Both the position numbers and the translations under genes were made by a program. From Vibrio furnissii CIP 102972 (GTDB lineage Bacteria; Pseudomonadota; Gammaproteobacteria; Enterobacterales; Vibrionaceae): a stretch of 64,000 nucleotides of DNA. This document shows, piece by piece, positions 17,195 to 25,335 of this stretch. The notes beneath the pieces are model-generated. The model made no database searches and had not been told where the DNA came from. It saw nothing but the letters and a program-made list of their open reading frames with translations. The stretch is taken from positions 1,426,001-1,490,000 of the forward strand of contig NZ_ACZP01000014.1 in NCBI RefSeq assembly GCF_000176175.1, written 5' to 3'. Position 1 is the stretch's first letter; each line of letters starts with the position of its first letter.

Positions 17195-17219
17195 AATTAA
17201 CTACAACTTGGAGATAACG

Positions 17220-18227
17220 ATGAAAACCCGTTTTATGAAAGGAACTCTGGCTTCACTGGTCGCGTTATTTGCGGCGCAAGCATACGCAGCGCAAGAGGTG
17301 ACGGTGTATACCGCGTTCGAAACCGACATTTTGGCGAAATACAAAACTGCGTTTGAAAAAGAGAACCCAGATATCGAAATTAAGTGGGTGCGTGATTCGA
17401 CCGGTATCATGACGGCCAAACTGTTGGCTGAAAAATCAAACCCACGCGCCGAAGTGGTTTGGGGGCTTGCAGGCTCGTCCATGGCACTGCTGAAAAACGA
17501 AGGCATTTTGAAGCCATACACGCCGAAAGGTGCGAATGAACTGCGCGCTAACCTGAATGATCCGCAAGGTCAGCAGGCGTGGTACGGCAATGACGCGTTC
17601 TTCAATGCAGTGTGTTTCAACGAGGCGGTTGCCAAACAGTTGAATCTGCCAAAACCACAAAGTTGGGAAGATCTGACCAAGCCTATTTATAAGGGCCACA
17701 TCGCGATGCCAAACCCCGCATCTTCGGGCACAGGTTACATGCAGGTGTCGGCTTGGCTGCAAAACATGGGTGAAGATAAAGGCTGGAACTACATGCAGCG
17801 TCTGGATCAAAACATCGCGCATTACACCCATTCGGGTTCAAAACCGTGCGTTCAAGCGGGCATGGGTGAAGTGGCGATTGGCATTTCGATGGCAAGTCGC
17901 GGCGCGAAGTTGAAAACGCAAGGCGCACCACTGGATGTCATCATTCCTCAAGGCATCGGCTGGGAATCGGAAGCGGTGGGTCTGGTGAAAGCAACGGACG
18001 CAGCAAAACGCGTGGTGGACTGGTCCATCTCCAAAGCAGCCAACGAACTGTACATTGATATGTATCCGGTCGTGGGCCATAAAGATGTCAGCAAAACCGT
18101 GGCGAACTATCCGAACGTTGAAAAAGCGATGGCGAAGATGGACTTTGCGCAGATGGGCAACGAGCGTGCCCGCGTGCTGAAAACTTGGTCTGAGAAGTTT
18201 GATGCGAAGTCTGAACCTAAATCTTAA
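17220..18227 (+). CDS. phnS: 2-aminoethylphosphonate ABC transporter substrate-binding protein
   Basis: Periplasmic binding protein of 335 residues from the ATG at 17220, chosen because GGAG precedes it and a clear signal peptide follows (MKGTLASLVALFAAQAYA). The frame opens earlier at 17109, but that extension runs across the operator. EVTVYTAFETDILAKYKTAFEKENPDIEIKWV and PRAEVVWGLAGSS fit the extracellular iron/AEP-type family used by vibrio phn clusters. It is first of the transport genes and has its own terminator, so it can be made in excess over the membrane parts. Confidence 0.93.
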   Translation: MKTRFMKGTLASLVALFAAQAYAAQEVTVYTAFETDILAKYKTAFEKENPDIEIKWVRDSTGIMTAKLLAEKSNPRAEVVWGLAGSSMALLKNEGILKPYTPKGANELRANLNDPQGQQAWYGNDAFFNAVCFNEAVAKQLNLPKPQSWEDLTKPIYKGHIAMPNPASSGTGYMQVSAWLQNMGEDKGWNYMQRLDQNIAHYTHSGSKPCVQAGMGEVAIGISMASRGAKLKTQGAPLDVIIPQGIGWESEAVGLVKATDAAKRVVDWSISKAANELYIDMYPVVGHKDVSKTVANYPNVEKAMAKMDFAQMGNERARVLKTWSEKFDAKSEPKS

Positions 18228-18249
18228 TGGGTTCATCAACGCATGATTG

Positions 18250-18272
18250 AGGAGGCTTCGGCCTCCTTTTTT
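18250..18272 (+). terminator. Terminator after phnS
   Basis: Stem AGGAGGC/GCCTCCT with a TTCG loop and six T residues, 22 bases past the phnS stop. It separates phnS from phnT. Confidence 0.88.
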
Positions 18273-18385
18273 CGTTTTTTGCGTTACATGTACGGCAATC
18301 TTTTGGCTGAATAATCGACTGACACATTCCTGTCATCTCACGTCTATAAAATCGTCACCACAGTGTCACATAGGGATTCTATATT

Positions 18386-18397
18386 TGGACTATACCA
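18386..18397 (+). promoter_or_regulatory. Putative PhnR operator upstream of phnT
   Basis: TGGACTATACCA, identical to the site at phnW, ending just before the AAGGA ribosome site of phnT. Confidence 0.7.
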
Positions 18398-18413
18398 AAT
18401 TAAGGATCTTGTT

Positions 18414-19514
18414 ATGACCTCACAGCCTTATTTAGAAATTCACAACGTCATCAAACAGTTTGGCCAGTTTACGGCGCTCAAAGGTATCGACCTTCACATT
18501 CAGCAAGGAGAGTTTGTCTGCTTTCTTGGCCCCTCGGGCTGTGGCAAAACCACATTGCTGCGTGCAATCGCCGGATTAGACTTACCCACGTCGGGCGCCA
18601 TTTTCCAAAACCAGCACGAGATGACCTTTTTGCCGCCTGAAAAGCGTGATTTCGGCATCGTCTTCCAATCTTACGCGCTGTTTCCCAATTTAACTGTGCA
18701 AGAAAACATTGCTATCGGCCTGAAAAATCAGGGACTCTCGACGCGCGAGGCGTTAGAAAAAGTCGATGAGTGGCTGGACACCATCGGTTTGCCAACTTCA
18801 GGGCAAAAGTTCCCCAATCAACTCTCCGGCGGCCAGCAACAACGTGTCGCGCTGGCGCGAGCATTGGCGCTGTCGCCCGGCTTATTGCTACTGGATGAAC
18901 CTTTGTCGGCGCTGGATGCCAAAGTTCGCGCCCATCTGCGCGATGAAATTTGCCGTCTGCAACGCAAGCTTGGGATCACCACCATTATGGTGACGCACGA
19001 TCAGGACGAAGCGTTAACCATGGCCGACCGAATTGTGGTGATGAACCACGGCGTCATTGAGCAGGTTGGCTCGCCTCAAGAGATTTACCAGCAACCGGCC
19101 AGCCGATTTGTGGCGCAGTTTGTTGGTCACATGAATTTCATTCCGGCGTCGATGACCACGCCGCTACAAATGCGCGTTGCCGAGTCGCTGATTAGCTTGC
19201 CTGCGATTGGCAATGCCAGTGTGCAGCAGGGCGATCACTTTGAACTGGCCGTGCGGCCAGAGCAGTTGGCGTTTGTGGAACGCAATAGCAATGCCATGCC
19301 GGTGAAGATTGTATCGCTGGAATTTCTGGGCGCGTTCTATCGTATTGAGTGCCGTTTTCAGGATGAACCGTCGTTGCCTGCGGTGCATGTGGATCTCTCG
19401 GTGCAACACGTTGTCGATAGCGCGATTCAAACCGGTGATGTGCGTCATTTGGCGATTCGCGACACCGTGGTTCAGGTCTATCCAACCCGCATGACAACGC
19501 GCGATGCTGCCTAA
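18414..19514 (+). CDS. phnT: 2-aminoethylphosphonate ABC transporter ATP-binding protein
   Basis: Nucleotide-binding subunit of 366 residues from the ATG at 18414 (AAGGA 7 bases upstream). Walker A is GPSGCGKTT (39-47), the signature LSGGQQQR, Walker B LLLLDEP, and the switch histidine lies in MVTHDQDEAL. The C-terminal ~120 residues are a TOBE-like regulatory domain (ELAVRPEQLAFV). It drives import by the fused permease immediately downstream, 9 bases away. The upstream operator points to PhnR control. Confidence 0.93.
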   Translation: MTSQPYLEIHNVIKQFGQFTALKGIDLHIQQGEFVCFLGPSGCGKTTLLRAIAGLDLPTSGAIFQNQHEMTFLPPEKRDFGIVFQSYALFPNLTVQENIAIGLKNQGLSTREALEKVDEWLDTIGLPTSGQKFPNQLSGGQQQRVALARALALSPGLLLLDEPLSALDAKVRAHLRDEICRLQRKLGITTIMVTHDQDEALTMADRIVVMNHGVIEQVGSPQEIYQQPASRFVAQFVGHMNFIPASMTTPLQMRVAESLISLPAIGNASVQQGDHFELAVRPEQLAFVERNSNAMPVKIVSLEFLGAFYRIECRFQDEPSLPAVHVDLSVQHVVDSAIQTGDVRHLAIRDTVVQVYPTRMTTRDAA

Positions 19515-19523
19515 GGTGAGAAA

Positions 19524-21239
19524 GTGAAAGCTATGATTTTATCCAACGCAACCGCCGCCACATCAAGTCGCTGGTGGCAACGCATCAGTCGCGACAATTT
19601 GATTTTGGGCGTGACGCTGACCGCGCTCTTGCTGTTTATGTGGCTGTTCATCTTGATGCCGTTGTGGGCCATGTTGGTCAAATCGGTACAAAACCGCGCC
19701 GGTGAGTATGTCGGCTTGGCAAACTTTGCGACGTATTTCTCCTCCAACGCTTTGTGGCAGTCGATGGGCAACACCTTTACCGTCGGTGTGCTGGTGACGG
19801 TGGTGGTGTCGACGTTGGCATTTGGTTATGCCTACGCGTTAAGTCGCTCGTGTATGCCGATGAAAGGGCTGTTTCAAGTACTGGGCAGCGCGCCAATTTT
19901 GGCGCCTTCGTTGTTGCCCGCGATCAGCCTGATTTTTCTGTTTGGCAATCAGGGCATCTTCAAGTCTTGGCTGGGCGGTGAATCGGTGTATGGATTGATG
20001 GGGATTAGCCTTGGGTTGATCTTCTGGACCTTTCCCCATGCCTTGATGATTTTAAATACCTCGCTGCGCACGTCTGACGCGCGTTTATACGAAGCGGCGC
20101 GCGCGCTGAAAACGCCCGGTTGGAAAACCTTTCTGGTCGTGACGTTGCCCGCTGCCAAGTACGGTTTGATCAGCACGCTCATTGTGGTGTTCACGCTGGT
20201 GGTGTGTGACTTTGGGGTGCCGAAAGTTATCGGCGGGAGCTACAACGTGTTAGCCACCGACATCTTCAAACAGGTGGTGGGGCAGCAAAACTTTGCCATG
20301 GGTGCAGTCACCAGTTTGTTGCTGTTGCTTCCGGCGGCGTTGGCGTTTATCGCCGATCGTTGGGTGCAGAAAAAGCAAAAGAACTTGTTCGATACCCGCT
20401 CCGTCGCGTATGTCCCGAGTCCAAATCGCGTGCGTGATTCACTGTGCTTTCTCTACTGCCTGACGGTGTGTGGCGCGATTGTGCTGGTGTTGGGTATGGC
20501 GGTATACGGTTCATTGGTGACGTTCTGGCCTTGGAACAAAGCGCTGACGCTTAATAACTACAACTTTGCGGAGATGAGCACCTACGGCTGGAGCCCATAT
20601 TTCAATTCGCTGATTCTGGCGACCTTTACCGCATTGATTGGCACGGTGGTGATTTTTCTTGGTGCGTATGGCATCGAAAAAGGCCGTGCCTTTGCGCCAG
20701 TGCGCCAACTGATGCAGATGCTGAGTGTGGTGCCGATGGCGGTGCCGGGCATGGTGCTGGGGCTGGGATACATTTTCTATTTTAACGATGCGGCCAATCC
20801 GCTCAGTGTGCTGTACGGCACCATGGCATTTTTGGTGGTGAACACCATCGTGCATTACTACACCGTGGGGCACATGACGGCGCTGACCGCCCTTAAACAA
20901 CTGCCCGGGGAAATTGAAGCGACGGCGGCATCGATTAAACTGCCGCAATATCGTTTGCTGTTTAAAGTGACGCTCCCGGTGTGTTTGCCTGCGGTACTGG
21001 ACATCGCTAGCTATCTGTTTATTAATGCATTGACCACCACTTCTGCGGTAGTATTTCTTTACTCAACAGACACCATCCCGGCATCGGTCTCGGTATTGAA
21101 TATGGACGATGCAGGGCAAACGGGCGCCGCAGCGGCGATGGCCGTGATGATCATGGGCTCGGCGGCAGGGGCGAAAGTCGTGCATTTGGTAACCGAAAGG
21201 CTGCTGACCAAACGCACCCAAGCTTGGCGCAAACGCTAA
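19524..21239 (+). CDS. phnU: 2-aminoethylphosphonate ABC transporter permease, fused two-domain
   Basis: A 571-residue inner-membrane protein with two copies of the binding-protein-dependent permease domain. Each half has about six membrane segments and an EAA-like loop (YEAARALKTPGWKTFLVVTLP near 190-210; IEATAASIKLPQYRLLFKVTLP near 460-485). It therefore supplies both permease subunits in one chain. The GTG at 19524 sits 4 bases after AGGTGA and is preferred over the ATG at 19533. Short tandem repeats begin at its stop codon. Confidence 0.92.
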   Translation: MKAMILSNATAATSSRWWQRISRDNLILGVTLTALLLFMWLFILMPLWAMLVKSVQNRAGEYVGLANFATYFSSNALWQSMGNTFTVGVLVTVVVSTLAFGYAYALSRSCMPMKGLFQVLGSAPILAPSLLPAISLIFLFGNQGIFKSWLGGESVYGLMGISLGLIFWTFPHALMILNTSLRTSDARLYEAARALKTPGWKTFLVVTLPAAKYGLISTLIVVFTLVVCDFGVPKVIGGSYNVLATDIFKQVVGQQNFAMGAVTSLLLLLPAALAFIADRWVQKKQKNLFDTRSVAYVPSPNRVRDSLCFLYCLTVCGAIVLVLGMAVYGSLVTFWPWNKALTLNNYNFAEMSTYGWSPYFNSLILATFTALIGTVVIFLGAYGIEKGRAFAPVRQLMQMLSVVPMAVPGMVLGLGYIFYFNDAANPLSVLYGTMAFLVVNTIVHYYTVGHMTALTALKQLPGEIEATAASIKLPQYRLLFKVTLPVCLPAVLDIASYLFINALTTTSAVVFLYSTDTIPASVSVLNMDDAGQTGAAAAMAVMIMGSAAGAKVVHLVTERLLTKRTQAWRKR

Positions 21240-21279
21240 GCCCTAAGCCCAAAGTTCAAGGTTCAAGGTTCAAAGTCCA
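21237..21279. repeat. Short 7-bp tandem repeats at the phn permease stop codon
   Basis: TAAGCCC is present twice, the first copy being the stop codon of the permease. It is followed by about four degenerate copies of AGGTTCA (21252-21279). Confidence 0.8.
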
Positions 21280-21319
21280 ATGACCGCGATTGAGTGATAA
21301 ACGAGTAATAAGGAATCAC

Positions 21320-22024
21320 GTGCAATACGTAAAAATTAAAGATGCCATCGTGGAGCAAATCGACGCGGGCATGCTCACCCCAAGACAGAAATTACCCGCT
21401 GAGCGAAAGTTGGCTGAGTCGTTCGATACCACGCGCGTCACGCTGCGCGAAGCGCTGTCGCTGTTGGAAGCGGAAGGGAAAATTTACCGAGAAGATCGCC
21501 GCGGCTGGTTTATCTCACCAGAGACGCTGCGCTACGATCCGTCCCAAACGCTCAATTTCACCAACATGGCATTGGCGCAAAATCGCCAACCGAACACGGA
21601 ACTCTTGAGCGCCAAAGCGGTGATTGCCAACAAGCAGGCGACCAAGTTACTGAACCTCAAACCATTTTCAGATGTGTATCGCGTCGATCGAGTGCGGTAT
21701 CTGGAAAATCGTCCTGTGGTGTATGTGACCAACTACATTCGCCCGGAACTGTTTCCCAATTTGCTTGATTTCGATTTGTCGAATTCACTGACGGATATCT
21801 ATCGCGAGCACTTTGGCACCCAGTATCAAACCATTCGTTATCGCATCACGACCAGTTCCTTATTGGGCGAAACTGCGCAGGCGCTGCGGGCCACCGCGGG
21901 CACTCCCGCCATGGTGGTGGAGCGTGTGAACTACAACCAAAATGGCGACTTGATTGACTGCGACATTGAGTATTGGCGTCATGATGCGATCAGCATTGAA
22001 TCGGTTGCGCAGTTGAGCCGTTAA
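21320..22024 (+). CDS. phnR: Phosphonate utilisation GntR-family regulator PhnR
   Basis: HutC-subfamily GntR regulator of 234 residues. The N-terminal winged helix shows LPAERKLAESFDTTRVTLREALSLLEAEG; the C-terminal UTRA domain (about 75-230) binds the effector, presumably AEP or a catabolite. The frame extends to a TTG at 21290, but GTG at 21320 has AAGGA at the right distance and starts where the family starts. Three TGG-N6-CCA operators in the cluster are the likely targets. A terminator follows. Confidence 0.92.
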   Translation: MQYVKIKDAIVEQIDAGMLTPRQKLPAERKLAESFDTTRVTLREALSLLEAEGKIYREDRRGWFISPETLRYDPSQTLNFTNMALAQNRQPNTELLSAKAVIANKQATKLLNLKPFSDVYRVDRVRYLENRPVVYVTNYIRPELFPNLLDFDLSNSLTDIYREHFGTQYQTIRYRITTSSLLGETAQALRATAGTPAMVVERVNYNQNGDLIDCDIEYWRHDAISIESVAQLSR

Positions 22025-22044
22025 AAACAAAACGAACAAGTCTG

Positions 22045-22067
22045 AAGGCTCCGCACGGAGCCTTTTT
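22045..22067 (+). terminator. Terminator after phnR
   Basis: Stem AAGGCTCCG/CGGAGCCTT with a 2-base loop and a T tract, 21 bases beyond the phnR stop. Confidence 0.88.
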
Positions 22068-22088
22068 CTTCGAAGTAAGGAAACTGCC

Positions 22089-22997
22089 ATGGACGTCCTG
22101 GCGATAGGGTTAGTGGTTTTTTCAGCCGTGCTGCACGCAGGCTGGAACATTCTGGGTAAAAGTCACGCCGGTTCAGGTGTCGCCTTTACCATGGCGGCCA
22201 GCCTCTCCGCGTGTTTGTTGCTGACGCCGTATCTCATTTGGTATCTCGTGACCGTTGGCTGGACAACGCTACCCCCGGCATTTTGGGGCTTGCTGCTCAT
22301 CAGCGGCTTGGCGCAGATGGTCTATCTGGTAGGGCTGATCGTAGCGTATAAACACGCCGATGTGGGCGTGATTTACCCCATCGCACGCGCACTGCCGGTG
22401 ATGATGGTCGGCGCGCTCAGCATGTGGCTTGGCCACACCTTAACGCAATTCCAATGGCTTGGTTTTGTACTCATCACGTTGGGATGCATGCTGGTGCCGC
22501 TCACGGGATTTCGTCAGTTTACGCCGCGCTCGTACTTCAATGTCGGGGTGTTGTGGGCCTTGGTGGCGGCACTTGGCACGACGGGCTATTCCGTGATTGA
22601 TAAAGAGGCGCTACTTTTACTGACTCAAGCTGCAGGTGAGGTGCTGGGCAACTCCTACAGCGCGATTTTCTATCTGGGGGTTCAATTCTGGGCCATGGTG
22701 CTGCCGGTGATTTTGTGGTGTGTGGTGACGGGCAACCGTAAAGAGCTGCAGCGCGCGTGGCAAATCCGTAAAGCAGCGAGTATGGCCGGAGTGATGATGG
22801 CGTCGACCTACGGATTGGTGCTGTTTGCGATGACCATGACCGACAATGTCAGCTTAGTCGTGGCGCTGCGCCAAATCAGTATCGTGATGGGCTTGTTCAT
22901 GGGCGTGTGGTTTCTGGCCGAGAAATGGCACTACACGCGCGGCGCGGGCGTGGTGTTGATCCTCTCCGGGATCGTTTTGACACTGGGCAAAGCATAA
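22089..22997 (+). CDS. EamA/DMT-family transporter
   Basis: A 302-residue membrane protein with about ten hydrophobic segments in two repeats, typical of the drug/metabolite transporter superfamily (GWNILGKSHAG; YKHADVGVIYPIARALPVM; SLVVALRQISIVMGLF). ATG at 22089 has AAGG upstream. It follows phnR across a terminator, in the same direction. The location suggests a role connected with phosphonate catabolism, for example export of a by-product, but no substrate can be read from the sequence. Confidence 0.85.
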   Translation: MDVLAIGLVVFSAVLHAGWNILGKSHAGSGVAFTMAASLSACLLLTPYLIWYLVTVGWTTLPPAFWGLLLISGLAQMVYLVGLIVAYKHADVGVIYPIARALPVMMVGALSMWLGHTLTQFQWLGFVLITLGCMLVPLTGFRQFTPRSYFNVGVLWALVAALGTTGYSVIDKEALLLLTQAAGEVLGNSYSAIFYLGVQFWAMVLPVILWCVVTGNRKELQRAWQIRKAASMAGVMMASTYGLVLFAMTMTDNVSLVVALRQISIVMGLFMGVWFLAEKWHYTRGAGVVLILSGIVLTLGKA

Positions 22998-23130
22998 ACG
23001 TCCTCAAGGCGCGTATTCAAACAGTGATTCCTGCCAGCCACCGATTGGAAATGTGCGCAAAGTAATAGGGACGTATTCTCATTTGTGATAGCCTCTGCGC
23101 TTCAGCTCAGATTCAATAGGTGAATCCCTC

Positions 23131-24255
23131 ATGAAAATATTCAGCAACTTCGACAGCGGCAGCATTCACGTTGTCAGCGCGGACAACAAAGACGATATTC
23201 AACTGAAGATCCCGAACGATAACATGTCGGAGTTCTATCAATGGTTCCACTTTCGTCTCGAAACACAAGCCGAAGCATCGCACACCATCAAACTGCTCGA
23301 CCTGGCCAAATCGGCGTATCCGGAAGGCTGGCAAGGCTACGATGTGGTGGCGTCTTACGACCGTGAAGAGTGGTTCCGCATTCCGTCTGAATTTGATGGC
23401 GACACCCTGACATTCACGGTGATCCCTGAGCGCAGCTCTATCTATTTCGCGTATTTTGCGCCGTACAGTTACGATCGTCACCTTGATCTACTGCACATGG
23501 CGCAAAGCGCGCACCATTGCCAGTTGAAAACGCTGGGTCATACGCTCGACGGCAACGACATGAGCTTGCTGACGTTTGGTGAACCAGACGAAGGCAAAAA
23601 GAAAATCTGGGTGATTGCGCGTCAGCACCCGGGCGAAACCATGGCCGAATGGTTTGTGGAAGGGATGATTCAGCGCCTATTGGACGACAACGACACCGTG
23701 GCGCGTGCATTGTTGGAAAAAGCGGTGCTGTATGTGGTGCCGAACATGAACCCAGACGGCGGTGTGCGTGGTCACCTGCGCACCAATGCGGTCGGTGTGA
23801 ACCTCAACCGCGAATGGCAAACGCCATCGATGGAAAAGAGCCCGGAAGTTTATTTGGTGCGTGAGCGTATGCTGCAAACTGGCGTCGACATGTTCCTTGA
23901 TATCCATGGGGATGAAGCGATTCCATACAACTTTGTGGCTGGTTCGGAAGGCATTCCTTCTTACAATGAAGAGCTGGCGGCACTGGAAACAGCATTCAAA
24001 CAAGCACTGCTGACGATTACGCCAGAGTTTCAAGATGACATCGGCTACGACAAAGACGAAGCGGGCAAAGCGAACCTGACGGTGGGCTCGAATTGGGTTG
24101 CTGAGCAATTCCACTGCCTGTCTTACACCGTCGAAATGCCATTTAAAGATCACAACAATCATCCGGATCCGCTGTACGGATGGTCGCCAGAGCGCAGTGT
24201 GCTATTTGGTCAGGACATGCTGGCAGCCGTTCTCGCTGTGTCAGATAAGATCTAG
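23131..24255 (+). CDS. M14-family zinc carboxypeptidase (cytosolic AGBL-like)
   Basis: A 374-residue protein without signal peptide. The N-terminal ~120 residues form the beta domain seen in cytosolic carboxypeptidase-like proteins. The catalytic part has the zinc motif HPGE (His166, Glu169), the distal ligand His259 in LDIHGDE, substrate-binding NMNPDGGVRGHLRTNAVGVNLNREW, and Glu335 in YTVEMPF as general base. Bacterial relatives are annotated as carboxypeptidases of uncertain substrate. It has its own terminator and no obvious operon partner. Confidence 0.9.
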   Translation: MKIFSNFDSGSIHVVSADNKDDIQLKIPNDNMSEFYQWFHFRLETQAEASHTIKLLDLAKSAYPEGWQGYDVVASYDREEWFRIPSEFDGDTLTFTVIPERSSIYFAYFAPYSYDRHLDLLHMAQSAHHCQLKTLGHTLDGNDMSLLTFGEPDEGKKKIWVIARQHPGETMAEWFVEGMIQRLLDDNDTVARALLEKAVLYVVPNMNPDGGVRGHLRTNAVGVNLNREWQTPSMEKSPEVYLVRERMLQTGVDMFLDIHGDEAIPYNFVAGSEGIPSYNEELAALETAFKQALLTITPEFQDDIGYDKDEAGKANLTVGSNWVAEQFHCLSYTVEMPFKDHNNHPDPLYGWSPERSVLFGQDMLAAVLAVSDKI

Positions 24256-24277
24256 TTCAAGCCAAATGTTGATATCG

Positions 24278-24306
24278 AAAGCCAGCGCCATGTTGCTGGC
24301 TTTTTT
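24278..24306 (+). terminator. Terminator after the M14 peptidase gene
   Basis: Stem AAAGCCAGC/GCTGGCTTT with an 8-base loop and T tract, 22 bases after the stop. Confidence 0.85.
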
Positions 24307-24331
24307 GTTTTTGTTGCTGACATCAACAGTA

Positions 24332-24368
24332 AGCAGACATAAAAATTAATCGGTAGCAGACATAAAAA
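24332..24368. repeat. Direct repeat with 23-bp period
   Basis: AGCAGACATAAAAA occurs at 24332-24345 and again at 24355-24368, between the M14 terminator and the siderophore gene terminator. Confidence 0.9.
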
Positions 24369-24386
24369 ATGGCCCGAAGGCCATTG
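24364..24386 (-). terminator. Terminator of the siderophore-interacting protein gene
   Basis: On the minus strand: stem AATGGCC/GGCCATT with TTCG-type loop and T run. A second hairpin GAAGTGT/ACACTTC lies at 24393-24410, nearer the stop codon. Confidence 0.8.
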
Positions 24387-24425
24387 AGGGGGGAAGTGTT
24401 GTGACACTTCTTAAGGTTCGGTTGC

Positions 24426-25205
24426 TTAGCTGTTGGCTTCTGCGTCTTCGCGTTTAATTACTTTGTGACCATCTTCGCTGACGCCGTTTTTCCAGTAGCT
24501 GCTGATGTAGATGTGTTCGCGGTCAATCTCTTTCTCATTGCGGAAGTATTGACGCAGCGCGCGCATCGATTCAAATTCACACGCACACCACACCGAACAT
24601 TGTCCATCAAGCCAAGGCTGCGCTTTCACCGCTTCAACTAACGGCGTGCCAACACTCCAAATGACCTTGACGCCCGCTGGTGCGTTGAATGCTTGCTTGT
24701 CGTCTTCATCGTCGATTTCAATCACTGCGTAACCTTGCGTGTCGGCGCTTAAGTTTTCGAGCGTGACGGAAAGTGCAGGCAGGGCAGTCATGTCGGCTGC
24801 CATAAAGACCCAATCTGCTGCGGTATTGAGGCCTTGGCTTTTCCCTGGGCCACCGATCGAAATGGTATCGCCCACTTGAACTTGCTCGGCCCAGCGCGCT
24901 GCAAAGCCGCACGATTGGTCTTCTGTAATGTGGCGCACAAAGTCGACCACAATGCTGTTGCTTTGTGGGTCAAATTGACGAATGGTGTAAGTACGCATCA
25001 GGGGGCGAGCCTCATCGCTGAGTGTGCTGATATCCGTGCCGCCATCGGGCGTAAACAGCAGTTTGATGTAGCCGCCTTCACTCTCTTTACCAAAGTGAGC
25101 GATGGCATCGCCTTGTAGCGTGATGCGTTGGAAATGCTTAGAAATGGTTTGGGAATCTGTGACGGTTAGAGCATGGAAGCTTCGTTTTTGTGGTTTATTT
25201 TGCAT
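24426..25205 (-). CDS. viuB: Siderophore-interacting protein (ViuB-like ferric reductase)
   Basis: Cytoplasmic FAD-binding protein of 259 residues, of the family that releases iron from ferric siderophores (ViuB in V. cholerae, YqjH in E. coli). The FAD motif is RPLMRTYTIRQFD; GGPGKSQGL follows in the flavin domain. The C-terminal half is the NAD(P)H-type SIP domain (WCACEFESMRALRQYF; YISSYWKNGVSEDGH). A Fur-like box upstream fits iron repression. It stands alone; no receptor or biosynthetic gene is beside it. Whether the native ligand is vibriobactin cannot be told. Confidence 0.9.
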   Translation of the reverse strand: MQNKPQKRSFHALTVTDSQTISKHFQRITLQGDAIAHFGKESEGGYIKLLFTPDGGTDISTLSDEARPLMRTYTIRQFDPQSNSIVVDFVRHITEDQSCGFAARWAEQVQVGDTISIGGPGKSQGLNTAADWVFMAADMTALPALSVTLENLSADTQGYAVIEIDDEDDKQAFNAPAGVKVIWSVGTPLVEAVKAQPWLDGQCSVWCACEFESMRALRQYFRNEKEIDREHIYISSYWKNGVSEDGHKVIKREDAEANS

Positions 25206-25269
25206 AGTAGCTCATCAATGTAACGACTTTATATTGGCTGTAACCTTAACGTTAATTGCTGACTTCGGC

Positions 25270-25288
25270 AATGATAATTGTTGTCATT
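25270..25288 (-). promoter_or_regulatory. Fur-like box upstream of the siderophore-interacting protein gene
   Basis: AATGATAATTGTTGTCATT: the left half matches the 7-1-7 Fur core TGATAAT and the right half matches it in 5 of 7 positions. It lies about 65-83 bases before the viuB start and could also serve the divergent YdcF-like gene. Confidence 0.65.
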
Positions 25289-25335
25289 TACCTAAATTTA
25301 CACTTAACACCAAATGACCCATTAAAAGTCGATAT

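Noticed and set aside
17109..17219. N-terminal extension of phnS
   Set aside because: It runs over a probable operator, lacks a ribosome site and would bury the signal peptide.
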